Shown here one piece after another: positions 35,692 through 45,501 of a stretch of 64,000 bases of DNA (the stretch's first letter is position 1; each line of letters opens with the position of its first letter). The stretch is taken from contig NZ_FXTB01000007.1 in NCBI RefSeq assembly GCF_900182605.1, forward strand, positions 155,144 through 219,143. Reading direction: 5' to 3'. Position numbers and translations under genes: made by a program. The notes beneath the pieces are model-generated. The model was given only the letters and a program-made list of their open reading frames with translations. It made no database searches and was not told the DNA's origin. The stretch is from Saccharicrinis carchari (GTDB lineage Bacteria > Bacteroidota > Bacteroidia > Bacteroidales > Marinilabiliaceae).

Positions 35692-38058
35692 TTAGAATGG
35701 ATAACCAATGGCGAAATTAAAGGCTACATCATCCCAGGTGTATGGTCTGCTTCCCATAATCCACTTATTACGCAAGGGGCCATTGGGGTTAAGTTCATCG
35801 CGGGGTATATCCATCGGGTCGCGCAATTTTAATCCGGTATCAAAGCGAAAAACAAAATATTTTACATCAAAACGCAATCCCAGACCCGTTCCTACGGCCA
35901 GTTTGTCGGTGAAATTTTTAAACTTAAATAAGGCGTTCTCATCGGGGCTTATATCCTTTCGGATGGTATAAATATTACCTACGTCCAAGAAAAGTGCCCC
36001 TTCGAGTACCCAGAACAACTTAAAGCGATATTCTGCATTCATCTCCAATTTTATATCTCCCGTTTGATTATAATAACTGGCATTAGGGTCGTTATACGAA
36101 CCCGGACCTAAACCACGTACCGGCCAGGCGCGTATGCTGTTGGCTCCACCGGCAAAATATCTCTTTTCGAAGGGCAGCACAGCTAAGTTACCATACGGAT
36201 AACCTACACCGAGATAAAAACGGTAAGCCATGCTACTGATACGGCTTGGGTAATGATGGTATCGAATATCGATATTACTTTGAACAAATTGTGCATACCG
36301 GATACCCATTACTTCATAATAAGTGTCGGTACTTCCGTTTTCGTTGGGTGTAGAAGTTACTTTTTTGCCAAAGGCCCGGGCAGCCAAATCGAGCACATTA
36401 CCGGATTCTTCAACATTTAAGTTGGCATACCAAAAATTTTTACGCTGATCGAACTGTTGCTCGTTATAGACAATGGAATAGGCTGTGCTTGAAATCAAGT
36501 GATCTTCGTACGAAAATCGCAAATAGGTATCCTTAATCAAATTCCAGAAATCTACTTCCACAACGGGCATACGTACCAAATTGACACTTAGGGGTGTTAC
36601 TACATGAGTGGTGTGCTTATTGGCCTTCCAAAGGTAACTTATTTTTCCGTTGGCAATGGTGCGTGTGTAATCCGGGCGTCGCTGATAACTGTATGCCAAC
36701 GATAAGGACGTTTTAGGATTATACCTTTGCCTGAAACGTGGAATTTTAAATGGCATCCAAAATTTTGGATAAACGATATCGCTCTCTCCCCCAATTTCTA
36801 TAGTACTAAAAGAAAGTCCCTGGCGGTTGTTCTGATTTTGCATAGATGCTCCAAAACTAAAACTAAATTCCTCGGCACCCTTGAACAAGTTTTTATGTTG
36901 ATACTTAAAATTACCTCCCGCACCAAGGTTTCCTGATGAGTTTATCCCTTCGATATCGATGGAGTAAGATTGATGTTTGGCCGGAATCAGCTGAATATGA
37001 CAATCTAACCATTTACTGTTGGCATTGGCTGTATCAGGGGGCGAGGCATCCTCAAAACGGATATTCACATAGCGGTATAATTTTAAACTTGAAAGGAGGG
37101 ATTGTGTTCGATCCACCAAATCGGCACGAAAAAGCTGTCCCGGTAAAATATAACTTGAATTGTAAAGTACATCGGGGTTAACCTCTACTTTATCTACATA
37201 CAAAAAATGGCAATTGTTAATTTGCAGGGTATCAAACAGCTCAAAATAATCATCTTTTTGACTCAGGGCTCTGTGGGTATCGTATCCCATCCTGAAAAAC
37301 ACATCCTTTATCCGGTACGTATTGTGTGCATAAGTGGTATCCTTACCACGATACAGTTCCCGATGCTGATTTTTTATAATTATGGAATCGTTAACCAAAA
37401 AATCCCCTATTGAACTATCTACCCTATAGTAGATAAATTCTTTCGAAAAATTATAGTACCCCATATTACGCAGCTGATGGGTAATACGCTGCCGTTCGGC
37501 ATCGTGCACCGCCACATCAAAGGGTCTTCCTTCTTTGAGAAGGCTGTTTTTTTGATTTTCGATGACCAGCTTACCCACCACCGTATCTTCCGAACCATAA
37601 TTAATCTGGTTTATTTTAAATCTGTTACCCGCTTGTATATTGTATACTACCTTCGCTTTTTTTTTGGATACAGGCACCAAACTATCATGCACGTGCGCAT
37701 GAAAATACCCCTTATTTTTTAAAAATGTTTCAATATATCCGGCCGATTGACGCGCCTGCAAAGAGTCGTATAAAACGGGGGCTTCCCCCACACGGCGGAG
37801 CCATCTGTTCAACCCCTTGGTGGTATCGCTTCCGGCCAGATTGTACAGTCCTAAATGGAATTTAAGGATGCCGAAAATACGCAGGTTTTCATTTTGTTTT
37901 ATAAAAGGCTTAAAACGATCTTTTGATATACTCCGTGGATTATTTTTTACCTGCGCTCTTTTTAACAGATAAGCATCCTCGGGTACATTTTTTACCGAAC
38001 TACAAGCCACCGTCATCCAGAGGGTGAATAAAAGTATATAATAAATTAAATATTTCAA
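35692..38058 (-). CDS. tamL: TamL-like outer membrane lipoprotein, BamA/TamA family
   Basis: A 788-residue Omp85-superfamily protein. It starts with a lipoprotein signal peptide whose lipobox is TVACSS, a Bacteroidetes feature of the TamA homologue TamL. POTRA-type domains fill about residues 25-370 (VYNIQAGNRFKINQINYGSED). The C-terminal barrel (about 370-788) shows the family motif region (VRGLGPGSYNDP, ANSIRAWPVRGLGPG) and ends NFAIGYPF with terminal Phe. It probably inserts or exports outer membrane/surface proteins with the inner membrane partner TamB, which is not in the window. Confidence 0.92.
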   Translation of the reverse strand: MKYLIYYILLFTLWMTVACSSVKNVPEDAYLLKRAQVKNNPRSISKDRFKPFIKQNENLRIFGILKFHLGLYNLAGSDTTKGLNRWLRRVGEAPVLYDSLQARQSAGYIETFLKNKGYFHAHVHDSLVPVSKKKAKVVYNIQAGNRFKINQINYGSEDTVVGKLVIENQKNSLLKEGRPFDVAVHDAERQRITHQLRNMGYYNFSKEFIYYRVDSSIGDFLVNDSIIIKNQHRELYRGKDTTYAHNTYRIKDVFFRMGYDTHRALSQKDDYFELFDTLQINNCHFLYVDKVEVNPDVLYNSSYILPGQLFRADLVDRTQSLLSSLKLYRYVNIRFEDASPPDTANANSKWLDCHIQLIPAKHQSYSIDIEGINSSGNLGAGGNFKYQHKNLFKGAEEFSFSFGASMQNQNNRQGLSFSTIEIGGESDIVYPKFWMPFKIPRFRQRYNPKTSLSLAYSYQRRPDYTRTIANGKISYLWKANKHTTHVVTPLSVNLVRMPVVEVDFWNLIKDTYLRFSYEDHLISSTAYSIVYNEQQFDQRKNFWYANLNVEESGNVLDLAARAFGKKVTSTPNENGSTDTYYEVMGIRYAQFVQSNIDIRYHHYPSRISSMAYRFYLGVGYPYGNLAVLPFEKRYFAGGANSIRAWPVRGLGPGSYNDPNASYYNQTGDIKLEMNAEYRFKLFWVLEGALFLDVGNIYTIRKDISPDENALFKFKNFTDKLAVGTGLGLRFDVKYFVFRFDTGLKLRDPMDIPRDELNPNGPLRNKWIMGSRPYTWDDVAFNFAIGYPF

Positions 38059-38170
38059 TTGCTGTTTACCTTTTGTTGTTAAAAGTATATTTTAGTGCCG
38101 ACAAAATTAGTTATACTTATTCCCGATTTGATTTAGCTTAGCAAAAATATCTAAATACATTGACATTAAG

Positions 38171-38178
38171 TAAATTTG
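38171..38178 (+). promoter_or_regulatory. -7 box upstream of rRNA/tRNA methyltransferase
   Basis: TAAATTTG matches TAnnTTTG. It lies 21 bp before the ATG at 38199 and downstream of the alternative TTG at 38160, which supports the ATG as the true start. Confidence 0.45.
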
Positions 38179-38198
38179 TATGCAACTATATTTTTAAA

Positions 38199-38969
38199 AT
38201 GATCAGCCAAAGCAAAATAAAACTTATTAACTCCCTAACCAAAAAAAAATACAGGGAACAAAATCAACTGTTTATTGCAGAAGGCGAAAAACTGGTGTTG
38301 GATTTAATTCGATCCAATATAAAAGTGATAGAATTATTTGTTAGCGAAAGTTTTACATCTATATCTCAACTTCCCCCTGGCTTACCTTGTATAAAAATAA
38401 CAGAACAGCAATTAAAGAAAATAACACAACTAAAAAGCCCATCTACTATTATTGCACTCTGCCAGATACCCCAAAACACGCTTGATCCTCATACAGTACA
38501 CAAAGGGCTGACGCTGGCTTTAGACGACATACAAGATCCCGGTAACCTGGGCACCATTATCCGCTTGGCAGACTGGTTTGGAGTAAAACACATCATTTGC
38601 TCAAAGAATACAGCAGATGCCTATAATCCCAAAGTGGTGCAGGCCACCATGGGAGCCATTGCGCGTGTTGCCATATATTATACCGACTTGACTACTTTTT
38701 TAGCAGAGCAAAAGGAGAATCAAATCCCGATATATGGCACCAGCTTAGATGGAGAAAATATTTACGGAGAAAAACTTACTAACAAAGGCATTATCGTTAT
38801 GGGTAACGAAGGAAAAGGCATATCGCCGACCATTGCACAGCAGATCGATAAAAAACTTCTTATCCCCTCATTTTCAGAATATCCCGATCATTCCGAATCG
38901 TTGAATGTATCTATGGCTACCGGTATTGTACTGTCCGAGTTTAGAAGAAAAGCGAGTGGCGATAATTAA
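38199..38969 (+). CDS. SpoU/TrmH family RNA 2'-O-methyltransferase
   Basis: 256 residues from ATG at 38199; the frame is open from a TTG at 38160. An N-terminal substrate-binding domain (KLINSLTKKKYREQNQLFIAEGEKL) precedes the SPOUT knot domain with LDDIQDPGNLGTIIRLADWFG (motif 1), IIVMGNEGKGIS (motif 2) and ESLNVSMATGIVLSEF (motif 3). These motifs bind SAM in the trefoil knot. Methylates ribose in 23S rRNA or tRNA; the target is not evident. Divergent from tamL. Confidence 0.94.
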   Translation: MISQSKIKLINSLTKKKYREQNQLFIAEGEKLVLDLIRSNIKVIELFVSESFTSISQLPPGLPCIKITEQQLKKITQLKSPSTIIALCQIPQNTLDPHTVHKGLTLALDDIQDPGNLGTIIRLADWFGVKHIICSKNTADAYNPKVVQATMGAIARVAIYYTDLTTFLAEQKENQIPIYGTSLDGENIYGEKLTNKGIIVMGNEGKGISPTIAQQIDKKLLIPSFSEYPDHSESLNVSMATGIVLSEFRRKASGDN

Positions 38970-39213
38970 TTTGCACCATGTGGGTAGTATGCATCTGATA
39001 TTCAGTGTCGGATGCATCCACATCGCGGATTAAAACCATTTTACAGGTATTGAATTCCACTTCTTTATCAAGTTTTCACCCACCCATTAAGTTGTAATCG
39101 AAAAGGATTACGGCTCATAAAACAAGCTCAACTGCAATAATGTACAAATAATAATAGCATGTTGAACTATTGCCCAATTCTCCAGTGGGCGTGCGCATTC
39201 TCACACGCAAACA

Positions 39214-40776
39214 CTAGTCCAGCATTCGCGCCACTGCCTCGGCACATTTTTCGCCGTCGATGGCCGATGAGGCTATTCCACCGGCATAACCGGCCCCTTC
39301 GCCGCAAGGGAACAAGCCTCTTATTTGCACATGTTGCAGGGTGAGCGGATGGCGCGGTATGCGCACAGGCGACGATGTTCGCGATTCCGTTCCCAAAATT
39401 ATGGCTTCGGGATCCAAAAAACCCTTGGCCCATTTGCCAAATTCAATAAAGCCTCCCTGTAGTCTTCTACTAATGGCCTCTGGGAGCACCATGTGCAAAG
39501 GCGACGATATGGTACCCGGCACATAGGATGTAGATGGTAAGTCGAAGGACAGGCGCGAATCAACAAAATCTGCAAGGCGCTGTGCAGGCGCTATCAAATT
39601 TTTACCCCCATTAATATAACACAAGCGTTCCACTTCTTTTTGATAGGCTAAACCCGCCAATACGCCGTTCTTTTTATACTCATCGGGAATATCCTGCGGA
39701 CGAACCTCCACTACTATCCCTGAATTGGCATACGGTGAATTACGCTTGGACGGTGACATGCCGTTGACCACCATTTCGTTTTCGCCGGTCATGGCCGGAA
39801 CAATAAATCCACCGGGGCACATGCAAAAAGAGTATACACCTCGCTCCTGCACCTGACAGGAAAAATTATAGGCTGCCGCAGGTAAATATTCACCCCTACC
39901 TTCGGGTGTATGATATTGTATCTGATCTATCAGCTCCTGCGGGTGTTCTACGCGAACGCCCATTGCCCAGGTCTTGGCCTCCAGCTTAATGGCGTGATCG
40001 TGCAGCATGGTATATACATCTCGAGCTGAATGACCTGTGGCTAGCACAACAGCTTCGGCCAACATACGGGAACCATCGGCAAGCCTTACTCCTTTGGCCG
40101 CTAAATCCTCTATAATTATATCGGTTACAGTGGCATTGAACATCACTTCGCCACCTGCCTCAATAATCGATTCCCTCATTTTTTTTATTACTCCGGGCAA
40201 TCTATCGGTTCCTATGTGCGGATGGGCGTCAATAAGTATTTCTTCCTGTGCCCCATGGAAACGGAATACATTGAGCACCTTATTAAAATCGCCACGTTTT
40301 GTACTTCGGGTATACAATTTACCATCGGAAAAGGTTCCTGCACCTCCTTCGCCAAAAGCATAATTCGATTCCGGATTAACGGGGTTGTTCCTGTTCAGTA
40401 GTGCGAGGTCTTTTTTACGTTCGCTTATCTCTTTACCCCGCTCCAATACTATTGGTTTATATCCCAGCTCTATCAAGCGCAGCGCAGCAAATAGCCCACC
40501 CGGTCCCGCACCTATCACCAGCACCTCGGTTTTATCGCATACATTTTGATATTCAAATTGAACCAGCTCCTTTTCGGGAGCCGGCACATTAGCAAACGCT
40601 ACGAGGTGTAGCTGAACCATAACCTGACGCTGACGAGCATCAATAGAGCGTTTACGCACCCGTATGGAGGTAATCTTATCGGGGTGTACCTTCATTTTTT
40701 TGGCTACAATGTGCTTGTAGTATTTTTCGCTCGAAGCTTCTTGTGGTGTCAGCCTAAGCACAATGTCTTTTTTCAT
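39214..40776 (-). CDS. FAD-dependent dehydrogenase, COG2509 family
   Basis: 520 residues from MKKDIVLRL (CAT 40774-40776). An N-terminal region of about 75 residues precedes the Rossmann dinucleotide motif VIGAGPGGLFAALRLIELGY, then NYAFGEGGAGTFSDGKLYTR, which is typical of this uncharacterised flavoprotein family. VVLATGHSARDVYTML and the C-terminal FPCGEGAGYAGGIASSAIDG (FAD-binding ends) are intact. Function unknown; a role in oxidation-reduction of cell metabolites is all that can be said. Standing alone between SpoU and smpB. Confidence 0.9.
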   Translation of the reverse strand: MKKDIVLRLTPQEASSEKYYKHIVAKKMKVHPDKITSIRVRKRSIDARQRQVMVQLHLVAFANVPAPEKELVQFEYQNVCDKTEVLVIGAGPGGLFAALRLIELGYKPIVLERGKEISERKKDLALLNRNNPVNPESNYAFGEGGAGTFSDGKLYTRSTKRGDFNKVLNVFRFHGAQEEILIDAHPHIGTDRLPGVIKKMRESIIEAGGEVMFNATVTDIIIEDLAAKGVRLADGSRMLAEAVVLATGHSARDVYTMLHDHAIKLEAKTWAMGVRVEHPQELIDQIQYHTPEGRGEYLPAAAYNFSCQVQERGVYSFCMCPGGFIVPAMTGENEMVVNGMSPSKRNSPYANSGIVVEVRPQDIPDEYKKNGVLAGLAYQKEVERLCYINGGKNLIAPAQRLADFVDSRLSFDLPSTSYVPGTISSPLHMVLPEAISRRLQGGFIEFGKWAKGFLDPEAIILGTESRTSSPVRIPRHPLTLQHVQIRGLFPCGEGAGYAGGIASSAIDGEKCAEAVARMLD

Positions 40777-40829
40777 CCCAAATAATAATAAGTATGCAAA
40801 TGTAGTGAATGAATTGCTTTTAAAAACCA

Positions 40830-40857
40830 CGGGTTAGCGCTTACGGGTTAACGCTTA
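40830..40857. repeat. Tandem 14-bp direct repeat
   Basis: CGGGTTAGCGCTTA at 40830-40843 is followed directly by CGGGTTAACGCTTA (one mismatch) at 40844-40857, upstream of the COG2509 gene. No other copy is in the window that I saw. Confidence 0.5.
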
Positions 40858-40954
40858 GCGTTTGAAATTAAAGCGCTGTGGATTAAATAAAATACATAGG
40901 CTATTTCAGCAATTCCCTATCTATTAATCTTTCGATTGAGAACCCCTTAGCTGC

Positions 40955-41413
40955 TTAGTGCATTTTTTTTATTCTGTCCATTTCTCTTTTGGCATCTTTT
41001 GTTTTTAGTGTCTCCCGTTTGTCGTGGCTCTTTTTTCCTTTCGCAAGGCCAATTTCCATCTTTGCCCATCCTTTTTCTGTTATAAAAACTTTAAGCGGGA
41101 TAATAGTCAATCCGGATTCTTTGGTCTTCCGCAGAAGCTTTTGAAGTTCTTTTTTATTTAAAAGGAGCTTCCGTTCGCGTAGAGGCAAATGGTTGTTGTA
41201 GGTACCAAAAAAGTACTCCGCAATATTAAAGCCCCTTACCCAAAGGTCGTTTTTTACAAAATAACAATATGCCTCTACTAAGCTGGCCTTACCCAAACGC
41301 AAGGATTTTATCTCGGTACCCGACAATTGAATTCCGGCCACATATTTCTCGAGTATATCGTAATCGAAATATGCTTTTTTATTACGTATGTTTAATTTAT
41401 TTTGCTTCTGCAT
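40955..41413 (-). CDS. smpB: SsrA-binding protein SmpB
   Basis: Binds tmRNA and delivers it to stalled ribosomes for trans-translation. 152 residues: [31 protein letters not shown] is the family N-terminal barrel, followed by GKASLVEAY, the [14 protein letters not shown] and LTIIPLKVF core and the basic C-terminal tail [21 protein letters not shown] that inserts in the decoding centre. Length and order match the family. The tmRNA gene itself is not in the window. Confidence 0.97.
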   Translation of the reverse strand: MQKQNKLNIRNKKAYFDYDILEKYVAGIQLSGTEIKSLRLGKASLVEAYCYFVKNDLWVRGFNIAEYFFGTYNNHLPLRERKLLLNKKELQKLLRKTKESGLTIIPLKVFITEKGWAKMEIGLAKGKKSHDKRETLKTKDAKREMDRIKKMH

Positions 41414-41467
41414 AATTATTAAATAGCATTGGTTATTCTACGGCTGTATCTTCCTTTTTGCGACAAA

Positions 41468-42073
41468 TTAGATATGAATAAAGTTGACAAATATCCTCAA
41501 CAAAAAATAAGGAACAAACAACAACAATACACTTACGATTATCGAAAAAACAATCCTCAAGTCTATCGATTCAAATTCGCCCAATTTGCCGGAACCCAGC
41601 CACACCAGATAAGCTACATACAAACCCAGTATATGTAAAAAATATATTTGCGGAATAAGTGCTGTGCTTATCTTAACCAGATATAAAATCAGCGAGCTGT
41701 ATGCCGTTAGTTTGTACGCCAGTATTTTTATATCGCTCGCATAGGTTTTAACCGTAAATTTAGGAATTAGTTTAATGGTGATAAAATAGGTAACATAGAG
41801 TCCTAAAAAAAAGGAAGTAAACAACAGCACAGCCTGTTTTAGTGCTGACTCGAACGGATAGCTTGAATGGGAGGCCAGATGGCTCACAAAACTCAATAGC
41901 GATAGAGCCCCGATGTAAGGCAAAACATAATTTGCGAGAATCATGTTCGCATCCGATTTTTCGTTAAAAATAGCCTGCCACTCCTGCTTAGGTGTTACGA
42001 TAAGATTTTTGGTGCGGACAAATAAATCTCTGTATTTTGCACTCATGCTTTCTGGTATATTGTTTGCGCTCAT
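41468..42073 (-). CDS. Yip1-domain membrane protein
   Basis: The start MSANNIPE gives 201 residues; the frame extends to 42160. A soluble N-terminus (KYRDLFVRTKNLIVTPKQEW) is followed by about five membrane segments (LPYIGALSLLSFVSHL, AVLLFTSFFLGLYVTYFI, LILYLVKISTALIPQIYF, and a C-terminal pair). This fits the Yip1 (PF04893) family of small membrane proteins of unknown bacterial function. It is divergent from miaA. Confidence 0.75.
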   Translation of the reverse strand: MSANNIPESMSAKYRDLFVRTKNLIVTPKQEWQAIFNEKSDANMILANYVLPYIGALSLLSFVSHLASHSSYPFESALKQAVLLFTSFFLGLYVTYFITIKLIPKFTVKTYASDIKILAYKLTAYSSLILYLVKISTALIPQIYFLHILGLYVAYLVWLGSGKLGEFESIDLRIVFSIIVSVLLLFVPYFLLRIFVNFIHI

Positions 42074-42123
42074 GATATCCTTATTTAATCGGCATTTATA
42101 AAAACAAAATGCCCCAAAATAAT

Positions 42124-42131
42124 TAGATTTG
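42124..42131 (+). promoter_or_regulatory. -7 box upstream of miaA
   Basis: TAGATTTG matches TAnnTTTG, 36 bp before the miaA start codon. No clear -33 box is seen at the usual distance, so support is moderate. Confidence 0.4.
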
Positions 42132-42167
42132 TAAAACAAATGTATAAAAATTTGAGTCATTTAAGAT

Positions 42168-43109
42168 ATGCGGCATAGCAATAAGTATAATTTGGTGGTT
42201 GTATTGGGTCCCACGGCAAGCGGTAAAACTGCACTGGCCGCTTCTTTGGCACATCATATAAACGGAGAAATAATCAGTGCCGATTCCAGACAAGTGTACA
42301 AACACATGAACCTGGGCACCGGAAAAGATTACGATGAATATATAGTAAATGGACAGCATGTACCGTATCATTTGATTGACATTGCCGAACCCGGCTACAA
42401 ATACAATGTATACGAATACCAACGTGATTTTTTTAAGGCTTTTGGAGATATCCGCGACAGAAATAAGTTTCCGCTTATGTGCGGAGGTACAGGAATGTAC
42501 ATTGAGGCAGTGCTCAGCGGTTTTAAAATGATACAGGTTCCGTCTAACCCCCAACTTCGCGAAGATTTAGAAAATAAATCATTAGCGGAACTAACAGAGC
42601 TATTACAATCGATGAAGCGTTTGCATAATACCACCGAAGTAGACACCAAGAAACGAGCTATACGAGCCATCGAAATTGAGGTCTACTACCAGGATAATCC
42701 ACAAATAGAAGTGAAGCTGCCCCAATTAAACCCTCTGATAATAGGAGTTGATATAGAAAGAGAGCTGCGACGCAAAAAAATAACCAAACGCCTAACAGAG
42801 AGACTTCAGGAAGGTATGACAGACGAGGTAGAAGGCATTTTAGATTCGGGCGTAAACCCCAAAGATCTTATTTATTATGGTTTAGAATATAAATATGTAA
42901 CACAATACATTATAGGCGAAATCAGCTATGCCCAAATGTTTGAACGCTTAAACATTGCGATACACCAGTTTGCAAAAAGACAGATGACCTGGTTTCGAAA
43001 AATGGAGCGCAGCGGCTTTAACATCCAATGGTTGAGCGCAGAGAGCTCGCTGGAAAGCAGGCTTCAGAAAATTGAAGACCTATTATTTAATTCATCCCTA
43101 TCCGTTTAA
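42168..43109 (+). CDS. miaA: tRNA dimethylallyltransferase MiaA
   Basis: Transfers a dimethylallyl group to N6 of A37 in tRNAs reading UNN codons. 313 residues with P-loop VVLGPTASGKTALAASL, catalytic SADSRQVYKHMNLGTGKD, substrate motif VPYHLIDIAEP and MCGGTGMYIEAVLSG; the anticodon-binding insert lies in the middle. It is shorter in the insert than E. coli MiaA, as in other Bacteroidetes. The ATG at 42168 follows a -7-like TAGATTTG at 42124-42131. Confidence 0.97.
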   Translation: MRHSNKYNLVVVLGPTASGKTALAASLAHHINGEIISADSRQVYKHMNLGTGKDYDEYIVNGQHVPYHLIDIAEPGYKYNVYEYQRDFFKAFGDIRDRNKFPLMCGGTGMYIEAVLSGFKMIQVPSNPQLREDLENKSLAELTELLQSMKRLHNTTEVDTKKRAIRAIEIEVYYQDNPQIEVKLPQLNPLIIGVDIERELRRKKITKRLTERLQEGMTDEVEGILDSGVNPKDLIYYGLEYKYVTQYIIGEISYAQMFERLNIAIHQFAKRQMTWFRKMERSGFNIQWLSAESSLESRLQKIEDLLFNSSLSV

Positions 43110-44039
43110 GTCTTATAATTTCCCTGTTGTAACATTCAAGTTCACCACCTTAGGTATAACAGAAGATTTTGATTATGGAATCAAGACTTAGCATGTAGTA
43201 GCCAGAGAAATATCTTATTATTTTGTATTGTTTAGATCCTACATTAGTGTGTTTTTTTATAAAAACGCTTAACTTGGATAAACCGTTATAAAATCAATAC
43301 TTTAATATCATGTTTTTTTAGCATCCGCCTTAATATTCGGCAAAATTAAGGAACACTACAACTAAGGCACGCGTTTTATATCAGGAATGGAATTTCAGGT
43401 AAGATGTCGTTTTTTATTGCACTTGTTACAAAGAAAAAAAGCCTATCCATAGTTAGGTGAGCATTTTAATCCTAAAAGATCCATACTTGATTCGTAAGAT
43501 TGTACACAACTTAGCAGTAAGATTCCCGCAATGGCAAAAGCCACCGTATTGTTGGCACAGAGGCTTCGGGGGATTTTCACCACATGAGTATGTTCGATAC
43601 CGATTAATTAATCCTTTTCCGCGTGTCGTCAAGTTTCTCCGACAAAACGCTGTCATAGAAGCTAAAGCGTACGAGAGCGTAGCTTACATTTGTTGTGTTG
43701 TAGCCTCTGTACAGAAGACTTAACGGTTGAAAAAGACGCCTAGCAGTACAAAAAAACCTCATCTGCCTGTTTGCGCTGCCTAAGCATCAAACAACTATAT
43801 GTTAATCCATATGCTGACAACAGCTTATCATCAATTGGATAGCAATCGTTAGTTTATAGACCTAATTGTTCAAACAGGAGGAATTTTAATATGTGAACAG
43901 CTCCTTTTGTCATCAAAAAACAGATATTCAAATATTAAATATCAAGATTGATGTTAAAATGTATATATTATAAAACCTATCTCACCATACGCCGTAATAG
44001 AATATAAATAAAAAAGTATAAGAGGGGAATACGAATCAA
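43110..44039. other. Long intergenic region with unrecognised GC-richer segment
   Basis: About 930 bases between miaA and the cyclase-HD gene. Most is AT-rich. The stretch of about 43440-43740 is GC-richer and open on both strands (67 codons minus, 89 codons plus), with Cys/Arg-rich or aromatic-rich translations that I do not recognise as a real protein. It may be a remnant of a repeated or mobile element, but no inverted repeats or transposase motif prove this. No tRNA or known ncRNA is seen. Confidence 0.45.
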
Positions 44040-45440
44040 ATGGATAATATTGAACTATATATTAATAGAATTTTTAAGCTAGCCGATAGGAATAAGGAGC
44101 TTAATCGTGAGATGAATGAAATTGTGGCGAGATACAATTTTATTCAAAAGCAAAACGATAAGTACCTTAGTTTGCTTTCTGATTTTACTTTTGACGATGA
44201 GGAAGTTGCCAAGCCGCGAAAGAAAGTCCATCGATTCAACAGAGCCTCCTTGCTTTATGCTTCAATTGAAGGCTTTAACAAGCTAAATGATAGCCCCAAT
44301 GCGCTGGCACTAATGGATAAATTAGATGAATTACATCGGGCTATGGACGCTATTGCCAAAAAACATGGCATTATAAAAATAAAAACAGTAGGCGACACCT
44401 TCATTTATGGTGGCGGTATGCTTGAGGAGAACCGAACCAATCCTATTGAGGTTATTCTGGCAGCTTTTGAAATCCAACACGCGGCCATCACTATTAACGG
44501 GGGCGAAAACAACAGTGCTTTTTGGGAGGTGAGTATTGGTATACATACCGGCCCTGTGCTGGCCGAACCCACCGGAAAAAAGTGGGCACCATACCGCCTT
44601 TCCGGCCATGCCATTAATTTTACCAGCCGATTAAGCAAAGCAGCCGCCTCGGGCAAGATTAATATATCTGCCATGACCTATGAGCTGGTGAAAGAATTTT
44701 TTCAATGCCATCCCTCGGGACAAATGCCCGTTAAATACAAAGGGCTGATGGAAACTTATTCTGTAAGCGGTTTTTTACCAAATTTTGTGGATCCGGAAAA
44801 CAAGCAAAATAAAAACAAGGATTTTGATATTAAGTTTTCACTGATACAATTCCTGGACATACAAGAAGTGGTATTAGATATGATGGAGCAGAGCCTTCCG
44901 GACGACCTTTTTTACCACAATATAAAACATACTATTGACGTAATTACTGAAGTAGAGCTTATAGGCTGGGCTGAAGGCTTGAACGAGCAAGACATACTGA
45001 CGCTTAAATTAGCCGCCTTATTTCATGACTCGGGACACATGATAAGTTACAACGACCATGAACTTCACAGCACCATAATAGCCAAAAAAATGTTGTCCAA
45101 ATATAAATATTCAAGTGAAGTAATCGAAAAGGTTTGCCATTTGATTATGGCCACTCGATTTCCGTCGGACCCACAAAATATTTTAGAGAAAGTTATTTGC
45201 GATTCAGACCTGGACTATCTGGGGCGTGCAGACTTTATACCGGTATCCAATATGCTGTATCAAGAGCTGAAAGTGAGAGGTATGGTAGCCTCTTTTAGTG
45301 AGTGGAACCAAAAACAGCTCAACTTTATTAAAAAGCATCAATACTATACAGATACTGCACAAAACCTACGCGAGGTAAATAAAAACAAACAAATAGAGCG
45401 CCTGGAAAGCCTGCTGGCCGTTGAGTCGAATGCCGGATAA
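44040..45440 (+). CDS. Class III nucleotide cyclase-like domain fused to HD phosphohydrolase
   Basis: 466 residues, no signal peptide or membrane segment. A short coiled-coil region (1-60) precedes a class III adenylate/guanylate cyclase fold (about 65-245) and an HD domain (about 285-400). In the cyclase, the first metal Asp is replaced: the motif reads LLYASIEGF with Ser75 instead of Asp. The second, Asp119 in KIKTVGD, is present, as are purine-contact Lys115 and transition-state Asn193/Arg197 (GHAINFTSRL). The HD domain has YHNIKHT, LAALFHDSGH (His329-Asp330), YNDHELHS and CDSDLDYLG. Synthesis and breakdown of a cyclic nucleotide in one protein, or a degenerate sensor plus phosphodiesterase, are both possible. 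Confidence 0.88.
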   Translation: MDNIELYINRIFKLADRNKELNREMNEIVARYNFIQKQNDKYLSLLSDFTFDDEEVAKPRKKVHRFNRASLLYASIEGFNKLNDSPNALALMDKLDELHRAMDAIAKKHGIIKIKTVGDTFIYGGGMLEENRTNPIEVILAAFEIQHAAITINGGENNSAFWEVSIGIHTGPVLAEPTGKKWAPYRLSGHAINFTSRLSKAAASGKINISAMTYELVKEFFQCHPSGQMPVKYKGLMETYSVSGFLPNFVDPENKQNKNKDFDIKFSLIQFLDIQEVVLDMMEQSLPDDLFYHNIKHTIDVITEVELIGWAEGLNEQDILTLKLAALFHDSGHMISYNDHELHSTIIAKKMLSKYKYSSEVIEKVCHLIMATRFPSDPQNILEKVICDSDLDYLGRADFIPVSNMLYQELKVRGMVASFSEWNQKQLNFIKKHQYYTDTAQNLREVNKNKQIERLESLLAVESNAG

Positions 45441-45501
45441 AACAACGGCAAGAAACCATACCGGGTGAGGCCGCCTAATTATACTTGACAAGAGGTAAGC
45501 A

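Noticed and set aside
42123..42670. Minus-strand frames opposite miaA
   Set aside because: They overlap the MiaA P-loop and catalytic region, which is plainly coding on the plus strand.
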